This document shows, piece after piece, positions 41,501 to 52,966 of a stretch of DNA of 64,000 nt; positions within the stretch are counted from its first letter, which is position 1, and each line of letters opens with the position of its first letter. The position numbers were made by a program, and so were the translations under genes. The DNA is taken from positions 206,169,813 through 206,233,812 of the forward strand of contig JAKGHH010000001.1 of assembly GCA_022828595.1 (NCBI GenBank), written 5' to 3'. The stretch is from Nelumbo lutea (Eukaryota; Streptophyta; Magnoliopsida; Proteales; Nelumbonaceae). Under the pieces are notes generated by a model. The model was not told the origin of the DNA. It did not search any database and saw only the letters and a program-made list of their open reading frames with translations.

Positions 41501-43069
41501 TCAAGAATTGTGAATGGAAAAAGAGAGTATAGAGAACAATGACCCTGTGAAGGTGAGAATGAGTAGAAAAATTGCAGCCACGAATGAAAGAACAGCCCAT
41601 GGATTCTTGAAATAGTCACGCATCAAGGTTGCTCGCCACACATGCCACCGACTTCTGAAATGGGCATTCACTTGGTCGCAGAGGTCAACGTAATAGAAGT
41701 GGTTGAGGTAAACGCCATCACAAAGCTTGTTGAAAAGAAGGGAAACTTCTTTGTGAGTGCCCATAACATGTGTAATGATGCTTCTTCGATTCAGATACTG
41801 GACGTCTTCTGGGGTGTCGACGAGGCTATCCATGAGAAAGGCGTAGGACGTGATGCGACTGGTGCAACTAGGGTGACACTGCTCAAAAGCAATCAGGTTC
41901 CGGAACAGGCAGTCTGTGTACTCCTGAACATTGATACTTGGGATCTCTAGAACCCCATCAGTACTAAAGCTTATATCCAGGAAGCTATCAGGCTTTTCCT
42001 TCTTCTTGAACTTGATTCCAGCCTCTATGAGTTCTGTCACGCAGTGAGTTAACTCCGGCGCTTTGATGTCCCCTGGGAATTTCAATTTGGACGAGGGAAG
42101 AATGGCTTTACGTAATAAGCTGAGAATATGCTGGCCTTTGATGAGTCTAGGCCTATCTGCAGGGGACTCTCCACCCGTTGGCATTATATTTGCGAAGAAG
42201 TTGAAGACAAGTTCATTGAGGGATAAGGCTTGTTGCAGTTGAGGAGCAATGGTCAACTTGAACAGACACTCGAGTACAAACAAGGGAAGCTGGTTTTCAA
42301 GTAATAACATATCGCATAGAATTCTGGGTAGCATCCAAGCAGATTTAAAGATGGGGTCCTGCGGCTGGGCCTTGTCGTCGGCCGCCTGGTCCTGTGCTGC
42401 TCCTAGAACTCCACTATAAACCGGTTCCGGCGGCCCTCCTTTTAGTTGTATTTCTGAATACTTGCGAAGCAGCTCAAGCACAAAGCAACCATCAACCAAC
42501 ATCATTTCCACAAATTCATCGCTTGAGAGGTTGTCAACTGGCTCCGAATAGCACTTGCGGGCTTTTACTTCCAACCCTCTCAGGGTTTTGATCCAACTCT
42601 CAAGCATTTTCGCCTGGGTTGGCAAATGGGAGAGGAGATCATGCAGATACAGCCTCTTGTACTCATCCATGGCTTGTAGGTTTCTGTTGCCTCGATGGAA
42701 GGGACCGATTGAGACTATTTCAGGCACGTAGGCCCTTTCTTTAGTCTCACGGAGTGCTTTGGGTACTCGGTAGATACAACACTCGGACGACCTTGGAGGT
42801 GTAAGCTTCACCTTTCCTCTGATGGAATCTGACAATGCCTTGTCTGAATTTCTGCTGGGTTTTCTTTTCTTACGCTTGTTGTTGATCAGGGTAGTGCTGC
42901 TTCCATCTTCGCAAATTTCAATGGAAACATGGTGGCGTCCCGCTCTATTAATCTCCTCGTTGCTATTTTCACTATCCCCTTCACTGTCTCTGGGGCTCAA
43001 GTTTCTGAACTCCGAACTTGAACCACCTCTCAGTCTTCGAAACGAGATTCTAGGTTTAATCATAAACAT
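41501..43069 (-). CDS. DUF247 (UPF0481) membrane protein
   Basis: A single-exon 522-codon frame with family hallmarks in order: a basic N-terminal extension with KRKKRKPS (residues about 65-75), CCIYRVPKALRETKERAYVP, PEIVSIGPFHRG, the MLVDGCFVLELLRKY block, LLLENQLPLFVLECLF, and near the C-terminus a hydrophobic helix (AVLSFVAAIFLLILTFTGSL, residues about 492-515) that anchors the protein. The length is normal for the family apart from the N-terminal extension of about 90 residues. DUF247 proteins are plant-specific; some grass members act in self-incompatibility, but most, including this one, have no assigned role. The first in-frame ATG at 43069 was taken as start; the next Met is two codons in. 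TTTATACA lies about 40 bp upstream. No lesion seen. Confidence 0.93.
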   Translation of the reverse strand: MFMIKPRISFRRLRGGSSSEFRNLSPRDSEGDSENSNEEINRAGRHHVSIEICEDGSSTTLINNKRKKRKPSRNSDKALSDSIRGKVKLTPPRSSECCIYRVPKALRETKERAYVPEIVSIGPFHRGNRNLQAMDEYKRLYLHDLLSHLPTQAKMLESWIKTLRGLEVKARKCYSEPVDNLSSDEFVEMMLVDGCFVLELLRKYSEIQLKGGPPEPVYSGVLGAAQDQAADDKAQPQDPIFKSAWMLPRILCDMLLLENQLPLFVLECLFKLTIAPQLQQALSLNELVFNFFANIMPTGGESPADRPRLIKGQHILSLLRKAILPSSKLKFPGDIKAPELTHCVTELIEAGIKFKKKEKPDSFLDISFSTDGVLEIPSINVQEYTDCLFRNLIAFEQCHPSCTSRITSYAFLMDSLVDTPEDVQYLNRRSIITHVMGTHKEVSLLFNKLCDGVYLNHFYYVDLCDQVNAHFRSRWHVWRATLMRDYFKNPWAVLSFVAAIFLLILTFTGSLFSILSFSIHNS

Positions 43070-44123
43070 CCTGCACGCTACTAAGCCGGGCCAATGACAG
43101 TTCTGTATAAAGGGATATGGGCTCAGTACGTCTTGGCTCTACTTGGCTACCGTGCCTGAAATACAGACCCTGTCTAGTCCAGTTTAGGTTACATTTATAT
43201 GAATTGTACATAAAATTCTTCCTAGCTTGTATTATTTATTGTTACAATCATGAAATTCATCAATTTGCTTTTCAGTGGCGTTAAGGATCTACGTAATTGA
43301 CTTGTTTCATCATAAGGTGAAGGTTTTTTGTTTTCATTTATTTTTAATTGAATCATGGTTTTGTTTTTGAATTGCAAGTATATTAATTTGTTTTGAGAAG
43401 CAAAAACAATTAAAAAAATAATTCATGTTTTTTAAACTATCAAAATAATGGTTTTCAAAACAAACAGAGTTTGAATTACCGACACTTGTATTGAATTATA
43501 TTAGATCACTACTGGATCACAACACACGTTCTTCAAACCATAAATCCTAGAGCACTTTGGTTTCGGTTTTAGAAACAAAAACCACATATGCTACTAAGAA
43601 AATGTTTTCTGTGTTTTTATTTAGGGTCAATTACTAAAACTGCTAGCTTATAGTTTTACTAAAACACCCTGATAATCTGCAACCAATTTACTTAATCAAT
43701 CTTCTATTAAGAATTTTTTGTATTTTTGTCTAAAAATGGTACATCACCATGGAAAATGTTTTAAGGGTATGAGCCCATGCTTTTTTATTCTGAAAGTACC
43801 CATAAAACTTCATATCAAGCTTCTAAAAAAAAAAAGAGAACAGACAAGAAGTCAAACAAGGCGGAGAGAATACGCCAACATGAATTCGACTTGTGCCTGT
43901 CTGCCTGAGTTGGGATGTAGACCACAGCCACAAGAATTCAAACAAGGTGGCTGCACTCTTGACCCTGCAAGAGGGCATTAATTAATTAGGATAAGTAGAC
44001 TGTACTCTAAAATCCCTTTGGTATATTTCTCTCCCCTGGGTTGATTCATCATTCTCTCTTATTTCTATCGATAACATAAGCACACTTGGCATTAATTAAA
44101 ACAGCCCAATTCAGACCCATTAA
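43070..44123. other. Intergenic
   Basis: The upstream region of the DUF247 gene. The open frame at 43718-43981 has no recognisable similarity and poor composition. Nothing else seen. Confidence 0.5.
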
Positions 44124-44301
44124 TTATAAGAAGATCAAATCAGCCTCCCACAAGATTGTCCCCAACAATCTTCAAGTGTATTGGGAATATCTCCCGATAA
44201 TGACATCATCATTTCTGGTATTATCATTGAGAGATATTCCCAATACATGGCGGGGATGTACTGTGAGACGTTGTGGGGGGTTGATTTGAACAGAATTATA
44301 A
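44124..44301. mobile_element. Hairpin MITE (about 178 bp)
   Basis: The whole segment folds on itself. Outer arms are TTATAAGAAGATCAAATCAGCC and the complement of GGTTGATTTGAACAGAATTATAA; inner arms are GTATTGGGAATATCTCCC and the complement of GAGAGATATTCCCAATAC. The matching short frames on the two strands (both contain VYWEYL/MYWEYL) are a by-product of the palindrome. No clear target duplication. Confidence 0.6.
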
Positions 44302-45708
44302 GAGATCCTAATACAAAATTCGTCACAATGCATCTATAGTTACTTGTAGATTTTGGTCATTAACGTACCGTTCAACCTATATATTTAACCTGATAGGTGA
44401 GAGGTTTTTATTCTCTAACGAGCCCCTCTGCCTCAAAGTCTGATTTGGAGCGTGGACAAATGTAGCCCATTTATATCTACATATATTGAAACTTAATTAA
44501 TTATTAGTAAATATGCACCTACATGGCAATTTCAAATAACATTAATAATTTCAATGCCCTTATTAGAGCATTTAAAATGGATAAATAATCAAAACATAGT
44601 GCAATAGTGTATTTAGATTTTGTATTTCATTTTCATTGTTAATAAAAATCTTTCTTATTTGTCATATTTATTTTTGTTTAATATGATAAGTATATAATAT
44701 TAGAGATGTGAACACATTTACATAATTAATTCTAATAATAAATCTTTCTTATCACACTTACTTTTGTTTGATATGATAAGTTTATAATATCTTAGATGTG
44801 TCAAAATTTTCTATAAATTTTATGTATTTTTTAATTTTGTGTGTTTCTATCTATTCTTTTAATTTTTATTATTTAATTATGATATCATTGATTAACCCAT
44901 TTACTAAAACGATTAGACCATTATGGTGCAGGTCAAGCAGATTGGGCTGAATTTAAACTTAACCTAGGCCCAACCTATTGGACCTAAAGTTTTTAGACCA
45001 AAGTCAAGCCTGATTTATCCAATTTGGTCCCAACTTGCATTGAAATTTGATGCACTTGAGTTAGTCTTGGACTTGGTTCTGTAATCGCATGACAAAATTT
45101 GATATAAAATGTATGTTTATAATTATATGTACTTGTATGTATGCAAATATGTACTATATATGTATTTATGATTATATGTATATAACTACTCCTGACTTTA
45201 GTTACCTAAGGACTAGGCTTGGGCCCAACCTAAAGAATAAAGAAATCCAACCTTTCGAGCACATGCCTACGTCTAAGTTGAGGATAAAAAATTGAAACTA
45301 GCCTGTCTAAAATTACAAGTTTAAGCTCACCTAATTTGCCTCCCTATGGACCATTGACCATCAATTACAGTTATTTTTGTTTAATATGATGAATACATAA
45401 TATTATAGATGCACTCTATTTTTTTTTACAAAATTTCCATGTTTTTAATAATTTTTGTTTCTCTATCTTTATTAAAATTTTTGTTATTTATTTATAAAAT
45501 CATGGATTGATCCATTTGACCTAAAAGGTTGAACCATTGACCCACCACTTGAATAGGAAAATGGTTCCATTTTTGGGTCAATTTTAAAACTTGTATTTCA
45601 TTTCCATCTAATAAAAATACTTTTATTTAGCATGTTTATTGTTGTTTGATATGATAAATAGATAATATTAGATACATACCTAAATTTTTTCACAAAATTT
45701 TATAATTT

Positions 45709-45747
<39 letters not shown>

Positions 45748-45851
45748 TTTTTATTATTTAACTATTAGAACAATGCTTAACTCATTTGATGAGATGGTTG
45801 AACTATTTACTTATGACTCAAACAAAAAGGTAATTTGTTTAATTATGTTTT
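44302..45851. other. A/T-rich intergenic sequence with (AT)n
   Basis: No gene. It contains a perfect AT dinucleotide run at 45714-45743 and several decayed imperfect repeats of the type ATTTGTTTGATATGATAA (about 44680, 44765, 45378, 45645), suggesting old local duplications. Confidence 0.5.
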
Positions 45852-47396
45852 TTAGAAATTTTCTTAAATTACCCCTATTATTTATTTAATTGACAAATTG
45901 TAATCTTACTGTTTAAGTTTAACTATTGTCTTAAACCAGCCACAATTGACTGGATTTACCCCCACCTGTTAGGGTTTGTTAATGTTTCGTCAAAATCCGT
46001 ACATATGTGACAACATATGACATATAATCGGTTCTTCAGCAATGTTTCCCAGTCTCTGGGCCAACTCAACCGTCTGCAATACCTGTGAGTTCTTTTCATG
46101 TATTGCGTCGGACGGTGATATTGATGATGCTTCGACGAAGAGGTTAAATTTCATAATAATTTTGGAAAAAGAGAAGAAAGAGTGAGAATCTGTCATCTTT
46201 GTATGTTACCGGCCGATATATACTTCAACCGTTCAACGAACAACGGCTCCAACACCTTCGTGTTGAGGCCTGGCTTGAATTTTTTAAATGACGAGACGGA
46301 CTAGTACAACTTAACAACTGCGTTGTTGCTTTAATCCTGTAACATAAGGTAGAAATTTGTGGAGATCTCTCTCCAACTACCATTTCACCTGGAACCCTCT
46401 TGCGGTTTCTTTCCACTTGCAGATTTTCATGGAAATTTTTACTAGCAGGTTAGTTTCTTTCTCCTTTTTGAGCTGGAGCCAGGAAAAACTCTTTTCTATC
46501 CCTAAATTTCTGATCTCGTATTCACCCGAGCTTTGCTCGTTTGCTTGTGATATTGATGATGACAAAACTAGTACAGACTACTGGAAACAGTGTCCCCATC
46601 GTTTCCAAGGGGTATGTACAAAGTACAATCATATAGATTAGCAAAAAAAATCTGGCTAGTCGTCGGCCGTCGACCATGCCATTACTCGTGAACCTCACCG
46701 TAGCACGTTGATCTAAAAGCCAGTGTTCTTCTGTCTTACAAAAATGAGATGGTTTGATCGGGGGAGAGTGCCTTTCTTTGGGGATTATAGAGGCTGGGAG
46801 AGAGAGTTCAAAAACCAGAGGAGGCAACAAGGTCGGTTAGGCCAAAATCGTTTAGCCAAGGCCATGGTGTATGCAAAAGAAAGGGAGAAAGGGAGAGTGG
46901 ATGGCACAAGGGGGACTGCGCTGTTATGTGGACAAGGCAAAAGGATTAGAGTGGGCAAAAGAAGGGGAGGCCGTGCTGAAGGCAGGAAAGAGAAATTTCT
47001 TTGCGGAAGCCAACGGGAAAGGGGAGGTGCGACGGAAGACTCTTCTGAAATCTTGTTTAGTGGGATCGGTGGAGGCTCCTTTCCCTAACCCTAACACAAA
47101 TCAGACGGGGCAGCCCATTCAGATCTACACTAACAGTATCCCCAACCTCTGAAAAGCCACCACAAGTAGATAAACGGCCACTGAATGTGACTTCCCAGCA
47201 GTACAGAGCAAATTACAGTTTTTAAAAATTTTCATTAATTAGTGAAAGATAAATTCCATATTTCATTTTCTGTTAATATTTAACAATAATGTTAATTGTC
47301 AGAAAAACTTAAGGGTACTTTAAGACAATATGCAAACATTAAGGGTAGAGTTAGTTAATTAGCTAAATCAAAAAGAATAAATTAATAAATTTGCCC
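45852..47396. mobile_element. Mutator-like non-autonomous element (1.5 kb)
   Basis: Long inverted ends of 100 bp or more share blocks such as TTTAGCTAATTxACTAA and ATATTGTCTTAAA with the elements at 49088 and 59771. The 9-mers TTATGTTTT (45843-45851) and TTATTTTTT (47397-47405) flank it and match at 8 of 9, a Mutator-type target size. The interior includes a minus-strand frame (46196-45990) reading FVEASSISPSDAIHEKNSQV, which I do not recognise, and a plus-strand frame (46871-47152, VLKAGKRNFFAEANG, LLKSCLVGS) that resembles LINE ORF1 weakly. Confidence 0.55.
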
Positions 47397-48499
47397 TTAT
47401 TTTTTTATGTTGGTTTTGAACATGTATTTTATATTATTAAAAATATTGAATATAGATTAAATTTGTAGAATTTATTGATGAAAAAAAAATATTTATAATT
47501 ATTAGTTGATTAGTTATTGTATTATTTAATGCTTTTATTTTATGGATATTTACACCATCTACCATTCTAACTAATTGGTATAATATTATGTTATTTTTAT
47601 CAAGCAATAAACTTTAATTAATTTTATCCATAAGCTTTGGCCGAGGCTTACGCATTGAAACTTACACTCCACCTTTTTGGACCATTACGTCTCAAGTGTG
47701 CCTTTAGACTTTGAAAAACTTGCAAATCATGATTTACAATGAAGAAGATGCAAATCTGATGAAGCATGTGCATGAGATCAAACGAATAAAAATAAAAAAT
47801 TAATCATATATGGGGCTCAGAATTGCAATGCAAACAGAGTCAAAATAATATTGAAAGTTGCTACATTAGAAGAAAAACAATCCAATCGGTGAATGTAGAT
47901 AGATGTCAATGCATTTATAGCTCAAATTTTGGGATTGATCACCTGCCAATTAATTTTGAATAAATTTCGCTCACCATCTTTTGTTAATTACTACGAAACA
48001 CATGAAGTAAGCTTAATTATTACCTGATCTATAATCTTCGCTACAAACGCACAAGAGTTGGTGGATCTTGCCTGCAGCTAACGACGACACACCACTGAAG
48101 AAGGAACACCACCATGTCGAATTTCTGTTCATCCTCCGCCGGACCAGAGAGAGGAAACACAGATTTCTCTCCTTCTTGGAACGCTATACAATTATCATCA
48201 TTTATACATTTTTTTTAATCTCTAGAAGGTCTTCCTCCCACTAACAGAGTTGCAATTTCCAAGAACATTTCTTGAGGACAATTTGGAAGTTGAATTTTTA
48301 TTTGTCCTTTTTTTTGTTTCTTTTTGTTCTCTTTCTTTCCTTCTTTTTCTTTGGAATTATTAATTATGAAAAGTACTTAGAAAGTCAATTTTGTTGGCCA
48401 TAGAAGAGCAACCATAAAGAAGAATACTAATAAACTAATTGGATCAACTAGAAAATTGAAGTCTGAACACAATCCAACAGCATCGATGTATTATTCTGA
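47397..48499. other. Intergenic
   Basis: A/T-rich with no recognisable gene. A short ATG-started stretch at 48114 has no support. Confidence 0.4.
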
Positions 48500-48790
48500 T
48501 GAAAACTTCAAGTAACACAAGAAGTTGAGGTTCATAAAGAGAGAGAGAGGTGGCGGGGGGTCCATTGAGGAACAATGACTATCATATATAATAAAATTGG
48601 CACCACTAACAGTTGATGAGTCATGAAGGAGAATTTGGGCCGCATTAGCACTTAAAATAGCATCGATCGAAGGGGTGAAGTCTCTCCCTTCCACAATATT
48701 TCTGCACCTCCATCATAGAACAATAGTGCATAAAGCAAAATTGAACGGTTGGAGTTTTCAGAATTAAATTAAATAAACATCTCTATTCCG
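48500..48790 (-). mobile_element. LINE fragment
   Basis: The minus-strand translation reads ALCTIVLWWRCRNIVEGRDF with a stop inside, then TPSIDAILSANAAQILL. This resembles the segment between the zinc domain and RNase H of plant LINE ORF2 (a W-x-RN-x3-F/EG pattern). Only about 290 bp are recognisable. Confidence 0.4.
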
Positions 48791-49791
48791 CGTTTCAACA
48801 TTCTTTGGGACTAGATGATAGTTGCGTTTCAGCAGTTGGTCGTGGGAAACATCCTAACAGTTGTAAATTGATTTTTTGAGATCTCAAACGTCAAATTTCC
48901 TTTCTTAATGTCTTCCAGCTAAGGATTAAAGTACAGAGATAAATTATAATATTTTAAAGTATAGAGAACTAAATTGATTGATACATTATTAATAAAATAT
49001 TATAATTTTATAATTTAATTAATAAAATATTAATCCTTAATTGATTAAAGTAGGGAGATAAATTAAATATCAATGTATTTATTAATAGAGTAAATCTCTT
49101 AAACTATCCCTACTTTCACTAAATTGACAAACTATACTTTCCTAATTAGATATTGTCTTATGATATTCTTAAGTTTTCTGACAACGGATTAAAACCTGTC
49201 TTATCATAAATTTTCTATCACATTCTACTCCGTATGTGACATCACGTTAGTGGTAATTATTTTAAAATTCTTAAAATATATTTATTGTTCACAGCCGCTG
49301 TTGAAAGTTGTAATGGTGGCGTGATTTTTGTATCGTTGTCGCCACTGCAATTTCCGAACGGCAAAAATTTGATGATCACACAACACTGATCAATACCCAC
49401 CCATTCACCGCAGCAGATCTAAACGCCGGTCTGGATTTCCAATGCCTCGAGAAAATTGAAATCTTCGCATTTCCGTGTCTTTCTTTTTTTTCCCCCTTTC
49501 ATTTTTGTTTATACGGACGGATTCAAGGACCCTTCCTCCCCCTCATCGTTACAACTTGCTTCGACCATCCTTCACCTCCGATCATCTCTCTCTTTCTCTC
49601 CACCTATCCCTCTATCTTCTTCTTTCGCTTGTTGGTCTTTGTAATTAGCTTGAAAACAAAGCACCGCCACCAACATTGAACTGTACTTCCACCGCTACCA
49701 CAGGAAGATCCCAATCACCCTTCCAAAATATTTGTTTTGGGTTTCCTGTTTACGGCAAAGATCCGATTGATAACAATCAGTGAGACACAAA

Positions 49792-50296
49792 ATGCTGCCG
49801 TGCATCGCTTGTTTGAAGTAGCTCAGCGGTGGATCGCTTCACGAACCAAAAGACGAGGACACCACTGGCACGCCAAGTACTAAGCAAGCTATTAAAGCTC
49901 TCACTGCCCAGGTAAAGCAAGCTAGGGTTTCTTTTCTAGTTTTCTATCATAATATATTCCAACTAGACTTAGGGTTTGTAACAGAGTTGGCTTTGAAGGC
50001 CTCGAGAGCTTACCGACATTGCAAGCCATGTTCAGGATCGTCGGGAAATCATCACCACCAGAACTACGCCGAGTCCGATGCGGCCTCAGTATCAGAGAAA
50101 TTTCACTGCTCGTACCGTCGGACGGGAACTTTTAGCTCGAGCTCAGCGCCGAGAATATGGGGGAAAGAGATGGAAAACAGATTAAAAGGGCTTTCGAGTG
50201 GCGAAGGGACCCCGCCATCAATGAACGGTCGAATTGAATCAGTTATTTTCATGGAGGAAGAAGAGTCCAAGGAGTGGGTGGCATAGTTTGAGCCTT
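49792..50296 (+). pseudogene. Captured BREVIS RADIX-family N-terminal fragment
   Basis: Exon 1 (49792-49911) starts MLPCIACLK, has a stop (TAG) at codon 10 and ends with TPSTKQAIKALTAQ before GT. A 70-odd-base intron follows, ending TTTGTAACAG. Exon 2 reads LALKASRAYRHCKPCSGSSG, then SYRRTG, WGKEMENRLKGLSSGEGTP and EEESKEWVA followed by TAG. These are the ordered N-terminal motifs of BRX/BRX-like plant proteins, which regulate root growth and auxin transport. The copy stops where the first BRX domain should begin, and has two nonsense codons and a small gap at the start of exon 2. The kept intron shows capture from genomic DNA, not from mRNA. Confidence 0.82.
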
Positions 50297-50640
50297 GCCG
50301 GTGGTTGCCGTTGCCTGCGACGGTTGTGCTGAGAGGGAGGGAGAATGATAGCTGTGCCTGCGACGAGCCCTTCGTTCTCTCTCCCTCTCGGCACAGCCGT
50401 CGCAGGCGATGGCAGCCACCGCAAAGGGCTCCCTCCCTCTCCCCTTCGTTCTCTCTCTCTCCCCTTTGTCCCCTTCGTTCCCTTTGTTTTCTCTCTCCCC
50501 ATTCCCTCTCGCACCTATTTCATCAATGCCGCCGCGGCAGCGGTGATGAAACAGGGGCGAGAGGGAATAGGGGAGAGAGAAAACAAAGGGGAGAAAGAGA
50601 GGGAGGGAGCCCTTCGTCGGTGGCTGTCGCCCCTGTTTCA
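50290..50640. repeat. Compound GC-rich inverted repeats inside the Pack-MULE
   Basis: One arm pair is GTTGCCTGCGACGGTTGTGC (about 50305) with the complement at about 50393-50420. A second pair joins GGGCTCCCTCCCTCTCCCC (about 50428-50446) and GAGAGGGAGGGAGCCC (about 50597-50612), with CATTCCCTCTCGC/GCGAGAGGGAATAG between them. The overlapping open frames on both strands are products of this symmetry and have no coding support. Confidence 0.7.
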
Positions 50641-51257
50641 TAATCGCCGACGATCCCACCAAATCAGTGCTAGAAAGCAACGTGAGGATGATCTTTAAAG
50701 TTCCGGACGATCCGACGTCTGGGGATTATTCATTGCAGCTCGATCGACAAGGATCCCCATAATTGTTTCAGAGGTGGAGGGGAGGTCTGAGAACGGAGAA
50801 AGAAGGAGAGAGAGAGACCAGAGGCGGTGGGGGAGGTATGGAGAGAGAGTTGTGGCGGATGGTGAAATAGGGGATGAAATTTGAGGAATAGTGGAGGATA
50901 AATTCGAGATTTCCTTATTGTCACGTAAGGGCACCGCAAATCTAAACAGTAAATACAGTTTGTCAATTTGGTGAACGGGATAGTTTAAGAGATTTACCCT
51001 TATTAATAATGCTTCAATTAATTTTCTTGCTTAATGAATTAATTTGATTGAGTAAATGTCTTCATGAAAGAAAGCACATAAGTATGGAGATATTCCCAAT
51101 GCAAGGTTATGTTTAAATGGGCTTTACAGCAGAACCCTAATCAGAACTTACCTATATATATTATAATATTTTAAAGTTAATATTTTAACTTTCTACAATC
51201 AACCACCTAGTGGCTAGTGCCTCTTTTGGCTTGTTCTTTCAGAGTTTCGACTTTTAG

Positions 51258-52444
51258 GTGGCCTTTGATAAATCTAAAAACTGAAATATGAAAAGTTAAA
51301 AGGATGTTATTTGTCTAAAATCTGAAAAGAAGCATAGGTATTTTTTTACTTTTAGAGGCTTTAAATCAATAAATTTGTTTGTGTTGGATCAACTTTTTAC
51401 CATCTAAAATTTATGGATTTTACTATTTTACCCTAAAGCGTATTATTTGAAAATGTTGAATTTAATAATATTGAAACAATACAAATAAAAATAATAAATT
51501 AATAATTAATACATTACTAATTAATAAATGAAATGATTAAAGTTAAAAAAAATAATTAATGACCATAAAAATATTAAAATAATTAATAATTAATAATTTA
51601 CACAAATAAGAATTAAAATAATTTTTAAAAATTAATGAAATAATTAAAAATTAATAAATAACATAAGTAAAATTAATAAAAAATAATTAATGTTTAATAA
51701 AAATATTAAAATAATTAATACTTAATAAAAGTTAAAACACTAATTTATTAATACTAATTAATAAAAATATCTAATAATTAATAAATAACACAAGTAAAAT
51801 TAATAAAAATAATTAATGCTTAATAAAAAAAATTAAAATAATTAATACTTAATAAAAATTAAAATAATTTATAATTAATCCCTTGACACTGACAAAGTAC
51901 TCATCCAAGGAACCATCGCTTCTGGAACTCTCAAGACCGGAACCTTCATGCTAATTTCTTGCTTTTCTTCCTTGGATGATTTCTCCACAGACGAAATGCT
52001 TTGCTTCCATTCCCTAAAAAGCACTAGCAGGAGCAGAGTAAACGTATTAATTAGCATCATTAGAAAGTTCAACCATTTTCTCTTTCTCAAGAACTAGGAC
52101 GAACGTTGCAGGATCTTAATGGCGGAATCTCTAAAATAACACATTGAAATGAGTTTTTGATTCTCCCTTTCTCTCCCTATTCCCAATGATTCGTTTCGAA
52201 AAGTAGGAATCTCTAGCTGAACTCAAATCACATAGAGAGAGAGATATCGAAAGGTGAGGGTATTTTTGACTTTATGACACATCTTAAACGCGTTTGAGCA
52301 CGTTAAATGATGGGCTTGGGCTTACAATTTTAGATCTAAAAAAACTTTTCAGATCAAATTTTAAATACAGCATCAAACAAGCATTGCATTTGAAGAGCAA
52401 ATATTTCAGATTTCAGAGATCTAAAAAGTGTTATCAAACACCAC
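51258..52444. mobile_element. TIR element (1.2 kb) with TTTAG duplication
   Basis: The left end is GTGGCCTTTGATAAATCTAAAAACTG; the complement of the right end is GTGGTGTTTGATAACACTTT, with a further shared CTGAAATxTGAAA block. TTTAG flanks it at 51253-51257 and 52445-52449. The left two-thirds is A/T-rich short repeats of AATTAATAA. The right part holds the frame 52090-51875 on the minus strand. The superfamily is uncertain: the target size could be 3 (TAG) or 5 bp. Confidence 0.6.
51875..52090 (-). pseudogene. Possible captured gene fragment with N-terminal membrane anchor
   Basis: A 71-codon frame with a basic start (MRKRKWLNF), a hydrophobic helix (LMMLINTFTLLLLVLF, residues about 10-25), a charged Ser/Lys/Glu stretch, and then MKVPVLRVPEAMVPW. 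It ends abruptly in A/T-rich sequence. Its composition is unlike the rest of the element, which suggests transduplicated host sequence. The last block recalls the N-terminal part of some plant monoglyceride-lipase-like alpha/beta-hydrolases, but this is a weak recollection. Confidence 0.35.
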
Positions 52445-52966
52445 TTTAGTCTTGCAAGTTGAAACTCTAGCAAAGCTCCTCTCCATCTCTGCTCCCTCTC
52501 AAGTCTCAATCAATCTCCCATCTCTCTCTAGGTCCAAGGCCGAATGCAGAACGGGAAATAGGCAATGAAGATATATTTGTTTTCTTTAGCCTTTGAAGGA
52601 TTCTCTCTCATTGATTTTAACGGGTTTATTTCTTTAGACTTTGAAGATATGTTTATGAGAATCTTTAACTTATTTGTGGTATCATTTAGAATATTTTTAT
52701 CTTGAAATATACTATGTTTAACCGAGATTTTACAAACTTTAACTATGTGGTTGCTTTCTAGAAATCTAAGCTCAATTAATTTACAGTTTTTGTATCTAAT
52801 TTGTTGTTCACTAGAAATCTGTAAATTGATTGAGCTTAAGTTTTCTAAAAAGCAACTATAAATATAAGAGTTTGTAAAAGCTCGAATAAAGCACAGTATA
52901 TTTCAAGATAAAAACATTTGGATATTTTTAAAAATTAGTTTTTCTTTCAAGACGAGGTTTACCGGT

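Larger units (their letters stand above)
49088..50999. mobile_element. Pack-MULE-like element carrying a BREVIS RADIX-like gene fragment
   Basis: A perfect 9-bp target duplication TTATTAATA lies at 49079-49087 and 51000-51008. The ends are long inverted repeats: GAGTAAATCTCTTAAACTAT at the left, and GGGTAAATCTCTTAAACTAT on the complement of the right end, with similarity extending through AAATTGACAAACT for 50 bp or more. There is no transposase frame. The interior is much more GC-rich than the flanks and contains a partial host gene (49792-50296) followed by a set of inverted repeats (50290-50640). Nine-base duplications plus long TIRs point to the Mutator superfamily. Confidence 0.85.

Noticed and set aside
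43718..43981. 87-codon frame as a gene
   Set aside because: No start context, no domain, Lys run from an A-tract, and no second exon found.
46723..47152. Two overlapping frames as a host gene
   Set aside because: They lie inside a Mutator-like element, overlap in different frames, and only weakly resemble LINE ORF1; kept as part of the element description.
49810..49840. tRNA-like A-box (TAGCTCAGCGG)
   Set aside because: No B-box, acceptor stem or anticodon arm can be formed around it, and it lies inside the BRX-like exon where the bases read as coding sequence.
50239..50698. Overlapping frames on both strands, up to 143 codons
   Set aside because: They are mirror products of the GC-rich inverted repeats, with low-complexity Arg/Gly/Ser/Pro composition and no family similarity.
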